From Parvularculales bacterium (GTDB lineage: Bacteria > Pseudomonadota > Alphaproteobacteria > JAPOUT01 > JBAJNM01), in contig JBAJNM010000007.1 of the NCBI GenBank assembly GCA_036881865.1, positions 1-64,000 of the forward strand: DNA of 64,000 bases, in the 5' to 3' direction. Positions 18,493-32,375 of this stretch are shown here, piece by piece (position 1 is the stretch's first letter; every line of letters begins with the position of its first letter). The position numbers were made by a program, and so were the translations under genes. Under the pieces are notes generated by a model, which saw nothing but the letters and a program-made list of their open reading frames with translations, was not told where the DNA came from and made no database searches.

Positions 18493-19814
18493 GCACCACG
18501 GCTTCTCTACGTAACGCAACAAAGAGATCTGCATTTATGCCTCGCCAATTCAATGATATGGGCTTGGATGTGTTGACGGCTGTTGAGGTTGGAAGTTCCA
18601 AAATTAGTTGTTTTGTAGTCCAGACAGGTAATCTGTACACAGGTAAGCGCGATGATAATGCACGGGTGATTGGCATTGGGCATCACTTATCTCCTGGTGT
18701 GAAAGGCGGTAGCATTATTGATATGAAGGCTACGGAAAGTGCTATTCGAGCCAGTGTGGAAGCTGCCGAGCGGATGGCTAAAGTTACGGTGCACGATGTC
18801 GTGGTCAATGTGTCGTGCGGGCGACCAAGAAGCGAATTGATACGGGTGCGCACGCCAGTACGGGGGCAGATTGGGGGGTCAGACATAAAGGAGGTGCTTA
18901 ATGAAGTGCGTACTTATCAGTCAGCCCCTGATCGCACTGTAATTCACACTGTGCCGTGTGATTTTGTTGTTGGGGGCTGTGGCGGCATTCGTGATCCTCG
19001 TGGCATGGTAGCGGCTGAGTTGGCAGGCACTGTTCATGTTGTGAGTGTTGAAAGTGCAGCGTTGTCTAATTTAATTGCTTGCGTTGAGCGGTGTCATCTG
19101 GAGGTTTTCGGCTTAACACTATCCTCTTATGCCTCTGGTTTATCTTGTTTGACGGATGATGAAAAAGAGTTAGGTGTCATTTGTGTTGATTTAGGGGGTG
19201 GGACGACGTCATTAGGGATTTTCTATGGAGGGGCTTTTGTCCATTGCGATATTATTCCGGTGGGAGGCAGTCATATTACTAATGATATTGCCTATGGGTT
19301 GTCTACAACGATTACTCATGCGGAACGGATAAAGGTTCTTTATGGCTGCGTGCTGACAGATGTGGATGACAATCGGGATATTGTTGATTTTCTAACTGTC
19401 AGTGATGAACAGGAGGGAGATGCGGAGCGCATCCCTCGTTCAGTGTTAACCGGCATCATTAGGCCGCGGGTTAAAGAAATTTTGGAGATTGTGCGTGACC
19501 GTATCAAGACTAGTGGATTTTCTCATCTAACCAGTAAGCAGATTGTGTTGACAGGCGGAGGTAGCCAATTACTTGGCCTGCGCAATTTGGCTACACAGAT
19601 TCTTGGTTGTCAGGTACGTATTGGCAGGCCGATGGGGGTTGAGGGTTTAGCAGACGCTACCGAAGGACCGGCTTTTTCGGCTTGTGTGGGTCTTTTGTCC
19701 TACGCCCGACAGGTGGGGGGGTATAGCGATAGTATTTCAGCGTTTGGGTATCCAAGCGCGGGATTGCGGGGGCAATTTGCCCATATTAGTCAATGGCTAA
19801 AGGAAAATTTTTGA
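18489..19814 (+). CDS. ftsA: cell division protein FtsA
   Basis: FtsA is the actin-like ATPase that tethers FtsZ to the membrane and recruits late divisome proteins. Actin-fold motifs are TAVEVGSSKISCFVV (phosphate 1), VICVDLGGGTTSLGIFYGG (phosphate 2) and QIVLTGGGSQLLGL (adenosine). The SHS2 region contains the ISCG-like stretch around residues 90-170. The last residues (HISQWLKENF) form the amphipathic membrane-targeting helix. There are 441 residues. It overlaps ftsQ by 4 nt and is followed by a 64-nt gap before ftsZ. Confidence 0.96.
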   Translation: MSTTASLRNATKRSAFMPRQFNDMGLDVLTAVEVGSSKISCFVVQTGNLYTGKRDDNARVIGIGHHLSPGVKGGSIIDMKATESAIRASVEAAERMAKVTVHDVVVNVSCGRPRSELIRVRTPVRGQIGGSDIKEVLNEVRTYQSAPDRTVIHTVPCDFVVGGCGGIRDPRGMVAAELAGTVHVVSVESAALSNLIACVERCHLEVFGLTLSSYASGLSCLTDDEKELGVICVDLGGGTTSLGIFYGGAFVHCDIIPVGGSHITNDIAYGLSTTITHAERIKVLYGCVLTDVDDNRDIVDFLTVSDEQEGDAERIPRSVLTGIIRPRVKEILEIVRDRIKTSGFSHLTSKQIVLTGGGSQLLGLRNLATQILGCQVRIGRPMGVEGLADATEGPAFSACVGLLSYARQVGGYSDSISAFGYPSAGLRGQFAHISQWLKENF

Positions 19815-19878
19815 AATCGCCTATAGGGGGCGATGATGCAGATGAAGATAAGTATACACATAAACAAGGAGTAGAAAA

Positions 19879-21792
19879 ATGAGTATTAATCTATCTTTTC
19901 CGAAAGCATCGGAAGTGAAGCCTCGGATAACCGTTTTTGGTGTTGGAGGTGCTGGCGGTAACGCTGTCAATAACATGATTGCCAGCAGTTTGCAGGGTGT
20001 TGATTTTGTTGTCGGTAATACAGATGCTCAAGCTCTTTCCTATAGCACCGCTGAAAGATGCATACAGATTGGGGCTTCTGTAACAGATGGTCTTGGGGCG
20101 GGTTCACGCCCAGAGATTGGAAGTGCAGCTGCAGAAGAATCTCTGGCTGAAATCCAAAGTGTCTTTCAAGGGGCACATATGGTTTTTGTTACCGCTGGTA
20201 TGGGTGGCGGCACAGGCACGGGAGCTGCACCTGTTATCGCGCGAGCAGCACGGGAGCAAAACATTCTTACGGTTGGCGTTGTTACTAAACCGTTTCAGTT
20301 TGAAGGTAAACGGCGGTTAGATATTGCTGAAGCAGGTATTATTGAGATGCAGCAATATGTGGATACGCTAATTATTATCCCGAACCAGAATCTGTTTCGT
20401 CTTGCAACAGAAAAGACCACCTTTGCTGATGCTTTTGCTATGGCTGATGAGGTGTTGCATTCAGGTGTTGCGGGGATTACGGATTTGATGGTGCGTCCAG
20501 GTCACATCAATCTGGATTTCGCTGATGTTCGCTCTGTAATGAACGAGATGGGCAAGGCCATGATGGGAACAGGTGAAGCGGCTGGTGACAATCGGGCGGT
20601 TACAGCGGCGGAAATGGCTATTTCTAATCCACTTCTAGATGAAGTCTCCATGAAGGGCGCACGTGGCCTATTGATTAATATAACCGGTAATAGGGACATG
20701 ACACTCTATGAGGTAGATGAAGCAGCTAATCGTATCCGTGAAGAGGTGGATGAAACTGCCAACATTATCATTGGCTCAACCTTTGATGATGCGTTGGAGG
20801 GCGTCATACGTATCTCGGTGGTAGCCACAGGCATTACGCCAGAGGAGATGCGTGAGGGAGCATCATCATCGGCGTACTCACATAGGCCCGTTGCATTGCA
20901 TGGAGTGGGGGGACGTTCTCCAACCTCTCCGGCCCCTTCACCGCAGCCCCCTGCACATAAACCACAGGGAACGTCTTGTATTTCGGGTTATCCCGCACCG
21001 GACGTAGCGTCTGGCGTTATTGTTCGCCCACCATCTCCTCCACCTCCGCCGCCATCGCTAGCACCACCATCGCTACCAATTGTAACGGTAAGTGGTAACG
21101 CACAAGCACTGTCTGCTAGTATGGCTGAGGTGAATGAGCTTGATGTGAAAGAAGGGGCTGTAACAGCAGGGCCTCAGGGTGATGCTGAGACGATAGCACC
21201 CTTTTTAGGGTATGGTCATCAACACGAGGAGATCGAGAGTGAGGTAGGGTCCGCTCCTGTTTTTAAAGCTTCTAAGCAGAAAGGGCCAGATGCAGAGGCT
21301 GAAACAGCCTCCGTAGAGAGTGCAACGCCGATAGGGTTAGTGGAGGATGAAAGTGTTATTGATGCTGGCGAACTCTCTACGTTACCAGAGTCCTGTGCGC
21401 CAGAATCATCAATGCAAGAAGTGGCTATGGCAGAGTCAAAAGCAACCATAGAGGAAAATATAACACCTCATTCGCTAACTCACATGATGTCTCCAGAGGC
21501 AGCTGGCCGTAAATGGGGTTTGTTGGAGAGGTTTGCTAATGCACGACGGGGGTGGCAAAAGCCATCGCCAGAGCTGGCGTCTGGGCAAGTCAGAGAGAGT
21601 GTACCTCCAGAAATGCCAGAAGCGACAGAGATAGCACCGATCGTGAAGCCTTTCGCTATCGGAGACAACAGAGAAAGCAAGAGTAATGATCATAGTGATA
21701 TGGAGACTGCTCCGCCTTCGTCCTTTGACTATCCTCGTTTGGATGAGGAACATCTTGAAATACCGGCTTTTTTGCGGCGTCCAGTGAGCTAA
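19879..21792 (+). CDS. ftsZ: cell division protein FtsZ, with long linker
   Basis: FtsZ is the tubulin-like GTPase that forms the division ring. The conserved core (about residues 12-320) has [13 protein letters not shown], the tubulin signature [22 protein letters not shown] and [10 protein letters not shown] very long, proline- and acid-rich linker (about 325-615, including [17 protein letters not shown]) follows. The chain ends in the conserved tail peptide [10 protein letters not shown], which binds FtsA. At 637 residues it is much longer than E. coli FtsZ (383), but long linkers are known in alphaproteobacteria. AAGGAG lies 9 nt before the ATG. Confidence 0.97.
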   Translation: MSINLSFPKASEVKPRITVFGVGGAGGNAVNNMIASSLQGVDFVVGNTDAQALSYSTAERCIQIGASVTDGLGAGSRPEIGSAAAEESLAEIQSVFQGAHMVFVTAGMGGGTGTGAAPVIARAAREQNILTVGVVTKPFQFEGKRRLDIAEAGIIEMQQYVDTLIIIPNQNLFRLATEKTTFADAFAMADEVLHSGVAGITDLMVRPGHINLDFADVRSVMNEMGKAMMGTGEAAGDNRAVTAAEMAISNPLLDEVSMKGARGLLINITGNRDMTLYEVDEAANRIREEVDETANIIIGSTFDDALEGVIRISVVATGITPEEMREGASSSAYSHRPVALHGVGGRSPTSPAPSPQPPAHKPQGTSCISGYPAPDVASGVIVRPPSPPPPPPSLAPPSLPIVTVSGNAQALSASMAEVNELDVKEGAVTAGPQGDAETIAPFLGYGHQHEEIESEVGSAPVFKASKQKGPDAEAETASVESATPIGLVEDESVIDAGELSTLPESCAPESSMQEVAMAESKATIEENITPHSLTHMMSPEAAGRKWGLLERFANARRGWQKPSPELASGQVRESVPPEMPEATEIAPIVKPFAIGDNRESKSNDHSDMETAPPSSFDYPRLDEEHLEIPAFLRRPVS

Positions 21793-21984
21793 GAAACAGG
21801 TCAGGCAGGGGATTTTTATTTACCCTCCGTCAGCTGTATTCTTTTTTGCAATAAAAGGTAGGAAAGAGTGATTAGATATTTTTCCATATTTTTATTAACT
21901 TTTAACATCAAAGGGGATTTTTTAACCACGATCTATGTAGCGCAACCAAGTGTAGCGTAGGTAGGAGTTGTTAAGCCAAATATT

Positions 21985-22938
21985 ATGCAAACAGAATCCA
22001 TAAACGTTAATGCGTCATGTCAAACCAGCTTGGAGGCCAGTGTTCAGTGCGCTGGCGTGGGCCTTCACAGTGGCGTGTCTGTGGTGATGACGATACACCC
22101 CAAGCCCGCAGGAACAGGTATCATATTTCGTCGCACAGATATATCCACCGATGATAATATCATTCCTGCTCGATATGACTGGGTGAGTGACACTCGGTTG
22201 TGCACTGTCCTTACCAATGAAGCGGGCGTGAGTGTAGGTACGGTTGAGCATTTAATGGCTGCACTTGCCGGATGCGGTGTGGATAACGTTTGTGTTGATA
22301 TTGACGGGCCTGAGGTGCCTATCATGGATGGTAGTGCGGCTCCTTTTGTTGAGATGATAGAGCGAGCAGGCGTGGCTATTTTAGAAGATCTGCGTCAGTT
22401 CATCCGAATTTTGGAACCGATTGTAGTTGAAAAGGGTGCAACAAAGGTAGGACTGTATCCTCATGAGGGGTGTGTCTTTGAATGCGAGATTGATTTCTCT
22501 ACGCCAGTTATAGGACATCAGAAGGCACGCTCTTCTATTGAAGACGAGACGTTTATTCGCGATGTTCTAGCCTCGCGCACTTTTGGTTTTCTTGAGGATT
22601 TAGAGGCCATGAAAGAGGCGGGCTTAGTTAGAGGAGGCTCTCTGGACAATGCTATCGTCATCAGTGGTGGCCATGTCTTGAACACTGATGGGTTGCGCCA
22701 TAGCCATGAGTTTGTTCATCACAAACTTTTAGATGCGATGGGAGATCTCTTCCTTGCGGCTATGCGTATTCAGGGATTGTATCGGGGGATACGTCCAGGA
22801 CACGCTGCCAATAATGCGCTGTTGCGGGCTTTGTTTATGCGTCCTGAAGCGTGGGATATAGCACCAATGCTGGCTTCTACCACTGATGTTGAAGTTAGGG
22901 GTAAACGTATACAGGGTCTACCTTCTGTTGCCGCTTGA
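21985..22938 (+). CDS. lpxC: UDP-3-O-acyl-N-acetylglucosamine deacetylase
   Basis: LpxC is the zinc deacetylase that commits UDP-3-O-acyl-GlcNAc to lipid A synthesis. Zinc ligands are H in GTVEHLMAAL and the H and D of HHKLLDAMGDL. Other signatures are QCAGVGLHSGV, GPEVPIMDGSA and ASRTFGFLEDLEAM. The length of 317 residues is normal. It is the first gene after ftsZ, separated by about 190 nt with no clear terminator. GGTAGGAG lies about 16 nt before the ATG, so the ribosome site is weak or the start may differ slightly. Confidence 0.96.
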   Translation: MQTESINVNASCQTSLEASVQCAGVGLHSGVSVVMTIHPKPAGTGIIFRRTDISTDDNIIPARYDWVSDTRLCTVLTNEAGVSVGTVEHLMAALAGCGVDNVCVDIDGPEVPIMDGSAAPFVEMIERAGVAILEDLRQFIRILEPIVVEKGATKVGLYPHEGCVFECEIDFSTPVIGHQKARSSIEDETFIRDVLASRTFGFLEDLEAMKEAGLVRGGSLDNAIVISGGHVLNTDGLRHSHEFVHHKLLDAMGDLFLAAMRIQGLYRGIRPGHAANNALLRALFMRPEAWDIAPMLASTTDVEVRGKRIQGLPSVAA

Positions 22939-23071
22939 ACATTCACCTGTCATTTGCGTTGAATTCGGGGCAACATTGATACTGGTATTTGAAGCCTATT
23001 TGGGGTACGATTATAGAATCCCCAGTGGGGCTTTCTGAGACAGTAAAATTGGCCTTGCGTAGCCGAGATTT

Positions 23072-23944
23072 ATGACGGAGTCTAATATGCCTACCCTTAA
23101 CAGGGAGAACCTCCCGATACGATCAGTGATGATTTTTATGCTGGTTACAGTTCTTCTTTTTTTAGGGGCCTGCGCGTCCGATGATGGTGATTATGATGAG
23201 CGTCCTGTAGGAGAAATATACAACACCGCGTGGGAGGCTCTTAAAGAGGGTAAACTTATAAAAGCGGCTCAAGAGTTTGATGAAGTTGAGCGACAGCATC
23301 CCTATTCTGTCTGGGCGGGGCGTGCCATGATTATGGCAGCTTATGCCCATTACAAACAAAATGCCTACGATGAAACTATTATAGCGGCGCAGCGTTATAT
23401 ATCTCTTTTTCCTGGCAATGAGGCGGCGGCTTATGCTCACTATCTCATCGCTTTGAGTCACTATGAACAGATTTCCGATGTAGAGCGTGATCAAAAATCA
23501 ACGGAACAGGCACTTGTAGCTCTTCAAGAAATTGTGCGGCGCTATCCACAAAGCGAATATGCGCAAGATGCACGGTTTAAAATTGACCTAACCTTTGACC
23601 ATTTAGCGGGTAAAGAGATGGCGGTGGGCCGCGAATATCAGAAAAAGAACTCTTATGTAGCGGCCATAGGGCGATTCAGTAATGTTATCAATCGCTACCA
23701 GACAACGTCTCATGCGGCGGAAGCGCTACACCGGTTGACAGAATCTTATATGGCTCTTGGGGTTCTTGATGAGGCTCGAGCAGTAGCGGCAGTGTTGGGA
23801 CATAACTATCCTGACAGTGAGTGGTATCAGGATAGTTATAATCTGTTGGTTGAGAAAGGTGTTAGTCTGGAAGCCTTTGCCAACGAGCAATCCTTGAACC
23901 CATCGTCTCAAGATAGAAAACCCTCAGCATCAGAAGATTCTTGA
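23072..23944 (+). CDS. bamD: outer membrane assembly lipoprotein BamD
   Basis: BamD is an essential lipoprotein of the BAM complex that inserts beta-barrel proteins into the outer membrane. The signal segment ends in a lipobox (LFLGAC, cysteine about residue 34), followed by a short acidic linker. TPR-like repeats occupy about 45-270: YNTAWEALKEGKLIKAAQEFDEV, then YDETIIAAQRYISLFPGN, YPQSEYAQDARFK and NSYVAAIGRFSNVINRYQTT. There are 290 residues. It sits between lpxC and recN, an order common in alphaproteobacteria. Confidence 0.94.
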   Translation: MTESNMPTLNRENLPIRSVMIFMLVTVLLFLGACASDDGDYDERPVGEIYNTAWEALKEGKLIKAAQEFDEVERQHPYSVWAGRAMIMAAYAHYKQNAYDETIIAAQRYISLFPGNEAAAYAHYLIALSHYEQISDVERDQKSTEQALVALQEIVRRYPQSEYAQDARFKIDLTFDHLAGKEMAVGREYQKKNSYVAAIGRFSNVINRYQTTSHAAEALHRLTESYMALGVLDEARAVAAVLGHNYPDSEWYQDSYNLLVEKGVSLEAFANEQSLNPSSQDRKPSASEDS

Positions 23945-23963
23945 ACTTAGGCGAGGCTTAGCT

Positions 23964-27799
<3,836 letters not shown>

Positions 27800-27817
27800 T
27801 TATCGGGAGATACACTT

Positions 27818-28266
27818 ATGAAATTGTATATGGTTTCATTAGCCCCCAACCCACCAGGTGCTTTTGGAAGGTGATGTTGTGACACGTCATAAGATGTGAG
27901 ATTTAGAGTGTATTGTTGAGATGCGGCGGTTAATCCTATAGGGGCTTATGCCCATATTAAAGCCCGCCTCTTGGATTTCCTCCTGACCCTGTTAGTTCTG
28001 CTGAAATTAAAAAGCAGACATAAATACCTCTTGATTATCTTGAGGGGTTGCTGGCTGACTGTAGGACATGCATAGGGGGCGATAGAGTGTGCATGGTTGA
28101 CTTTATGCTTCAGATTGGCTTGCAATTCGTACGTTACATTGGGGCGGATATACCTCTAGACCTCAGCCTTGTGAATAGGATGAATACTATCGTGCTCTCC
28201 CCGTTTCTCAAACTGTTTTGCGCTGGTAGATATAAAACGCTACAAAGCGCGGGTGGCATGCTCTAG
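27818..28266 (+). pseudogene. glutathione S-transferase remnant
   Basis: An ATG at 27818 with GGGAGA 8 nt upstream opens MKLYMVSLAPNPPGAFGR, like the first strand of a GST (usually MKLY..PLAPNP), then stops at 27872. Around 27947 another frame reads AAVNPIGAYAHIKARLLDF. At 28048-28200 a third segment reads IGGDRVCMVDFMLQIGLQF then RYIGADIPLDLSLVNR, matching the GST helix with its AGD/ADI motif and the following NL.RW segment. The middle (about 70 residues, with the rest of the thioredoxin fold) is missing or unreadable. Several stops and frame changes make this non-functional. Its 3' end runs into the pepP stop region on the other strand. Confidence 0.75.
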
Positions 28267-30057
28267 CCAGAGGCGAGTTTTGTCATCTACCAAGGGAGAT
28301 ATCTCATCACGCACACGGGCATGATAGGTATTAAGCCACGCCAGCTCATCGCTCAAGAGTTGTGTTTTTACAACCAGTGATAAGTCAATGGGTGCAAGGG
28401 TTAAGATTTCAAATCCCAACATGAGTTGCTCACCGCCATCAAGCTTTTGGGGTGCTTGCACTACCAATAAATTTTCAATCCGGATACCATAGTCTCCTGC
28501 TTTGTAATAGCCGGGCTCATTGGATAAAATCATGCCAGATTGAAGCGCAACAGAGTCCATATTGCTACTAATACGTTGTGGCCCTTCATGGACTGATAGA
28601 TAACTGCCAACGCCGTGTCCTGTGCCATGGCCAAAATCCAACCCCGCCTGCCATAAAGGTAAACGTGCTAGTGCATCTAATTGTGCGCCGGTGGTCTTAT
28701 CGGGAAACCGAGCTCTGGCCAGTGCAATGTGTCCTTTGAGGATCCGTGTAAAGCGGTCTTTTTGTTCATCAGTAGGCGTACCAATTGCAACAGTGCGAGT
28801 GACATCGGTAGTACCATCGGCATATTGCGCACCTGAGTCCACCAGATACAGCATATCCGACTCAATAGGGCGGTTGGTCTTTTCTGTCACTTGATAATGC
28901 ACAATAGCTCCATGAGAACCAGCACCAGATATAGTGTCAAAACTAAGGTCCTTAAGAGCACCACTTTTGGCGCGAGCCTCTTCAAGAAAGTGAGCCGCGC
29001 TAATTTCGTCTACTCCGCCTTGGGGAGCTTGTTCCTCCAACCAGCACAGAAAAACCGCCAGCGCTACCCCATCTCTTTTGTGGGCGGCACGCGCACCAGA
29101 TATTTCTGTTGGGTTCTTGCAGGCTTTGGGTAACAGGCAAGGGTCGAGTCCGTGAATGCTATCAGCACCGGCATCTTTCAATCGTTGCGCTAACAAATCG
29201 GCAGTAGAGGTGGGGTCAAGATGCACGCGGCCTCCTTTGGCTCCTATAGATTCCAGTGCAGGAAATAAATCAGCGGGGGGGCACGGGCGAATGCCCTTGT
29301 CAAGGTTTGCTAAAAGCTCGTTGCCAGTTTTGTCGGGGTTAACGAACCAATCAATGCTGCTATCTGAATAAAGTAGTGCGAAGGACAACACCAAAGGTGT
29401 GTGGGGCACATCCAACCCACGCACATTAAGAAGCCATGCAATGGAATCCGGTTGGGTTAATAGGGCGGCTTGAATGTTATCTTTGATTAGAGTTGCAGCA
29501 ATAGATTCGCGCTTTGAAAGGGAGTCTCTTCCCGCTAGAGCAAGGGGGTGTGCTACGGCAGGGGTGCAAGGTAAAGCTGGTCGGTCGTGCCAGAGTGCAT
29601 CAATAGGGTTGTCCTCAATGGCCACAAGCGTTGCACCTACCCGTGTGCAAACCTCTCTGATGTGGTGTGCCTCATTGACAGTATGCAACCATGGGTCATA
29701 GCCAAGGGTTATGTTCTCTTCAAGGTTTTGTGCTAGCCAGCTTATCAGGGACGTTTTGGCTGTGAGACAGATTTCATAGAGGGTTTTATCTACTTGAATT
29801 CCGGCTTGCAGCACATAACGTCCATCAACAAACACGGCGGCTTTTGATCTTAATAGCACGCCACTTCCGGCTGAACCGGTAAACCCCGTAAGCCATGCTA
29901 GCCGTTCTGCGTGGGGAGGTAGATATTCATTTTGATATTCGTCAGCATGAGGCACAATAAAGCCATCAAGGGCGTAGGCCTTAAGGTGTTCTCGTAGGCT
30001 GATCGTTCGTGCAGCACTTGCGTTGGCGTCTGATGAATCCGTAAAATCCTGAAACAT
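28240..30057 (-). CDS. Xaa-Pro aminopeptidase (M24B family)
   Basis: This dimetal peptidase removes N-terminal residues before proline. Two creatinase-like N-terminal domains (about residues 20-310) precede the pita-bread catalytic domain. Metal ligands are visible in VDSGAQYADGTTDVTRTV (two aspartates), FGHGTGHGVGSYL (histidine), LSNEPGYY (glutamate) and GIRIENLL (glutamate). At 605 residues it is the long, three-domain form related to eukaryotic aminopeptidase P1, not the shorter E. coli PepP. No signal peptide is seen, so it is cytoplasmic. It lies 60 nt downstream of uvrD on the same strand. Confidence 0.93.
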   Translation of the reverse strand: MFQDFTDSSDANASAARTISLREHLKAYALDGFIVPHADEYQNEYLPPHAERLAWLTGFTGSAGSGVLLRSKAAVFVDGRYVLQAGIQVDKTLYEICLTAKTSLISWLAQNLEENITLGYDPWLHTVNEAHHIREVCTRVGATLVAIEDNPIDALWHDRPALPCTPAVAHPLALAGRDSLSKRESIAATLIKDNIQAALLTQPDSIAWLLNVRGLDVPHTPLVLSFALLYSDSSIDWFVNPDKTGNELLANLDKGIRPCPPADLFPALESIGAKGGRVHLDPTSTADLLAQRLKDAGADSIHGLDPCLLPKACKNPTEISGARAAHKRDGVALAVFLCWLEEQAPQGGVDEISAAHFLEEARAKSGALKDLSFDTISGAGSHGAIVHYQVTEKTNRPIESDMLYLVDSGAQYADGTTDVTRTVAIGTPTDEQKDRFTRILKGHIALARARFPDKTTGAQLDALARLPLWQAGLDFGHGTGHGVGSYLSVHEGPQRISSNMDSVALQSGMILSNEPGYYKAGDYGIRIENLLVVQAPQKLDGGEQLMLGFEILTLAPIDLSLVVKTQLLSDELAWLNTYHARVRDEISPLVDDKTRLWLEHATRAL

Positions 30058-30117
30058 AATGGGCTTAAGTATGCCGCCACAAGACCACCCTGTGCAAGGG
30101 TAAAGCCCATGGTTGGA

Positions 30118-32328
30118 TCAAGTTGTGACCTTCTCTACAAAATCCACCATGATTTTCTTAGAACCCGCCTTATCAAACTCAATAGTAAATCTGTCATCTT
30201 CAATGGAGGTTATATGGCCATAGCCAAACTTTTGATGAAAAATCCGCTCACCAGAAACAAAATCGCCTTTGCTTTTCGTTACGGAAATGGCGGAGTTTTT
30301 GCTCGCAGCACTCTGAGTATGATAGCGTTTTATCGTAGAGGGGGTAGGGGGAATATCCGCTATTATGATGTCGGTTTCTATGTGTTCTGGTGGTAGTTCA
30401 TCAATAAAGCGAGAGGGAACGGTATGCACCCAGCGATTATAAACCTGCCGGTTGGCTGCAAAAGATATAAACGCCCGCTTTCTGGCGCGGGTAAGGGCTA
30501 CATAGGCCAAGCGGCGTTCTTCTTCCAGCCCTTCAAGACCTGACTCATTAAGAGTGCGAGGGTGAGGAAATAATTCTTCCTCCCAGCCAGGCAGAAAAAC
30601 AGCATCAAACTCAAGACCTTTAGCATTGTGAATGGTCATAAGAGATATGCGGCTTGCTACATCGCTTTGCTCAGCCTCCATCACGAGGGCTATGTGTTCT
30701 AAATAGGCCTCAAGGGTTTCAAATGGCTCCAGAGAGTGCACTAGTTCTTTGATATTATCTAGACGACCCGGGGCATCGGCTGTTTTAGCATTTTGCCACA
30801 TGGTGGTATACCCCGCCTCATCTAGGACTTGTCTGGCAAACTCTGTAAGAGGTATAGTTTTGGTAACGTGACGCCATTGAGTCATCATATTCAGAAAATC
30901 GGTGAGAGAATATCGCGCCTGCGGGGTGAGGTCTTCCGTGGCTGCTAGTTTTTCTGAGGCCCCCATCAAAGAACAATTTTGCGCTTGCGCTAATTTATGA
31001 ATGGTCTGTAGGGTGGTACTACCAAGCCCACGTCGCGGTAGATTGATGATTCTCTCAAAAGCTAAATCATCCGCTGGTTGATGAATAAGGCGAAAATAAG
31101 CGTTGGCATCACGGATTTCAGCACGCTCATAAAATCGAGGCCCCCCGATAACCCGATAAGGAATCCCGCGCTCCAAAAAACAATCTTCAAATTCGCGAGT
31201 TTGAAAACCAGCCCGCATCAAGATGGCCATTTCATTAAGATCATGTTGGTCTCGTTGCATGGCTTCTACATAATCAGCAATGAGGCGAGCTTCTTGCCCA
31301 CCATCCATAACACTGCGTACGGAGACTTTTTCGCCTGCCCCTTGCTCCGTCCACAAGGTTTTTCCCAAGCGCGCCTTGTTGCCTGCAATCAATCCTGAGG
31401 CCGCTCCTAAGATATGCGGCGTAGAGCGGTAATTCAGTTCCAGTCGAATGATTTGAGCGTCTGGGAAATCCTTCTCAAAGCGCAAAATGTTGCCAACTTG
31501 CGCCCCACGCCAGCCATAAATTGATTGGTCATCATCCCCAACACAACAGATATTATGATGTTTGCGAGCTAACAACCTAAGCCAAAGATATTGTGCCGTG
31601 TTGGTGTCTTGATATTCATCTACCAAAATGTAGCGAAAATGCTTTTGATAAGACGTCAAAATATTTGGATAATTTTTCAATATTTCCAGTACCTCAAGAA
31701 TTAAGTCACCAAAGTCAGCAGCATTGATGGTTTTAAGGCGCTGCTGATAGGCTTTATAAAGATCTATGCTCTGGCCATCAGCATAAAGGTGGGCGTCTTC
31801 TGTCGGTATTGTATCGGGTGTTAGGCCACGATTTTTCCAACCATCAATGTGAGCGGCCAACTGTCGAGCAGGCCAACGTTTTTCATCTATGTTGCTGGCC
31901 CGCACTAATTGTTTGAGTAAGCGCAGTTGATCGTCTGTGTCCAAAATGGTGAAGTTTGACTGTAATCCCGCCAATTCTGCATGACGGCGTAAAATCCGCG
32001 CTCCCATAGCATGAAAGGTGCCAAGCCACGGCATGCCTTCTACCGCTTCACCTCCCAACTGACTAATACGTTTCTTCATTTCTCTCGCAGCGCGATTAGT
32101 AAAAGTTACAGCAAAAATCTGGCTGGGCCATACCTTGCTATTCGCAAGCAACCAAGCGATACGGCTTGTCAGCACCCGCGTCTTGCCGGTACCTGCTCCT
32201 GCTAGAACCAGCGTTGGCCCATCTGGGGCCTCCACGGCAGTGCGTTGTGCCTTATTAAGGGTATCCAGCCAATTAGGAGTATTTTTTGGGGTGCTGTTGG
32301 AGAATACAGAGGGAAGGGTATCTGGCAT
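30118..32328 (-). CDS. uvrD: ATP-dependent DNA helicase UvrD/PcrA
   Basis: This superfamily 1A 3'-to-5' helicase acts in nucleotide excision and mismatch repair. Motif I is LAGAGTGKTRVLTSRIA (about residues 41-57), motif II VDEYQDTNTAQY, motif III GDDDQSIYGWRGA, motif IV LELNYRST and motif VI VALTRARKRAFI. The C-terminal tail (HQKFGYGHITSIED...TIEFDKAGSKKIMVDFV) is the Tudor-like domain seen in PcrA and UvrD, separating it from Rep. The length of 736 residues is typical. It is probably cotranscribed with the downstream aminopeptidase. Confidence 0.96.
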   Translation of the reverse strand: MPDTLPSVFSNSTPKNTPNWLDTLNKAQRTAVEAPDGPTLVLAGAGTGKTRVLTSRIAWLLANSKVWPSQIFAVTFTNRAAREMKKRISQLGGEAVEGMPWLGTFHAMGARILRRHAELAGLQSNFTILDTDDQLRLLKQLVRASNIDEKRWPARQLAAHIDGWKNRGLTPDTIPTEDAHLYADGQSIDLYKAYQQRLKTINAADFGDLILEVLEILKNYPNILTSYQKHFRYILVDEYQDTNTAQYLWLRLLARKHHNICCVGDDDQSIYGWRGAQVGNILRFEKDFPDAQIIRLELNYRSTPHILGAASGLIAGNKARLGKTLWTEQGAGEKVSVRSVMDGGQEARLIADYVEAMQRDQHDLNEMAILMRAGFQTREFEDCFLERGIPYRVIGGPRFYERAEIRDANAYFRLIHQPADDLAFERIINLPRRGLGSTTLQTIHKLAQAQNCSLMGASEKLAATEDLTPQARYSLTDFLNMMTQWRHVTKTIPLTEFARQVLDEAGYTTMWQNAKTADAPGRLDNIKELVHSLEPFETLEAYLEHIALVMEAEQSDVASRISLMTIHNAKGLEFDAVFLPGWEEELFPHPRTLNESGLEGLEEERRLAYVALTRARKRAFISFAANRQVYNRWVHTVPSRFIDELPPEHIETDIIIADIPPTPSTIKRYHTQSAASKNSAISVTKSKGDFVSGERIFHQKFGYGHITSIEDDRFTIEFDKAGSKKIMVDFVEKVTT

Positions 32329-32375
32329 AGGTGGGTTATCTAAGACATTCTAGATTAAGAGCACAGTGCAATGTT

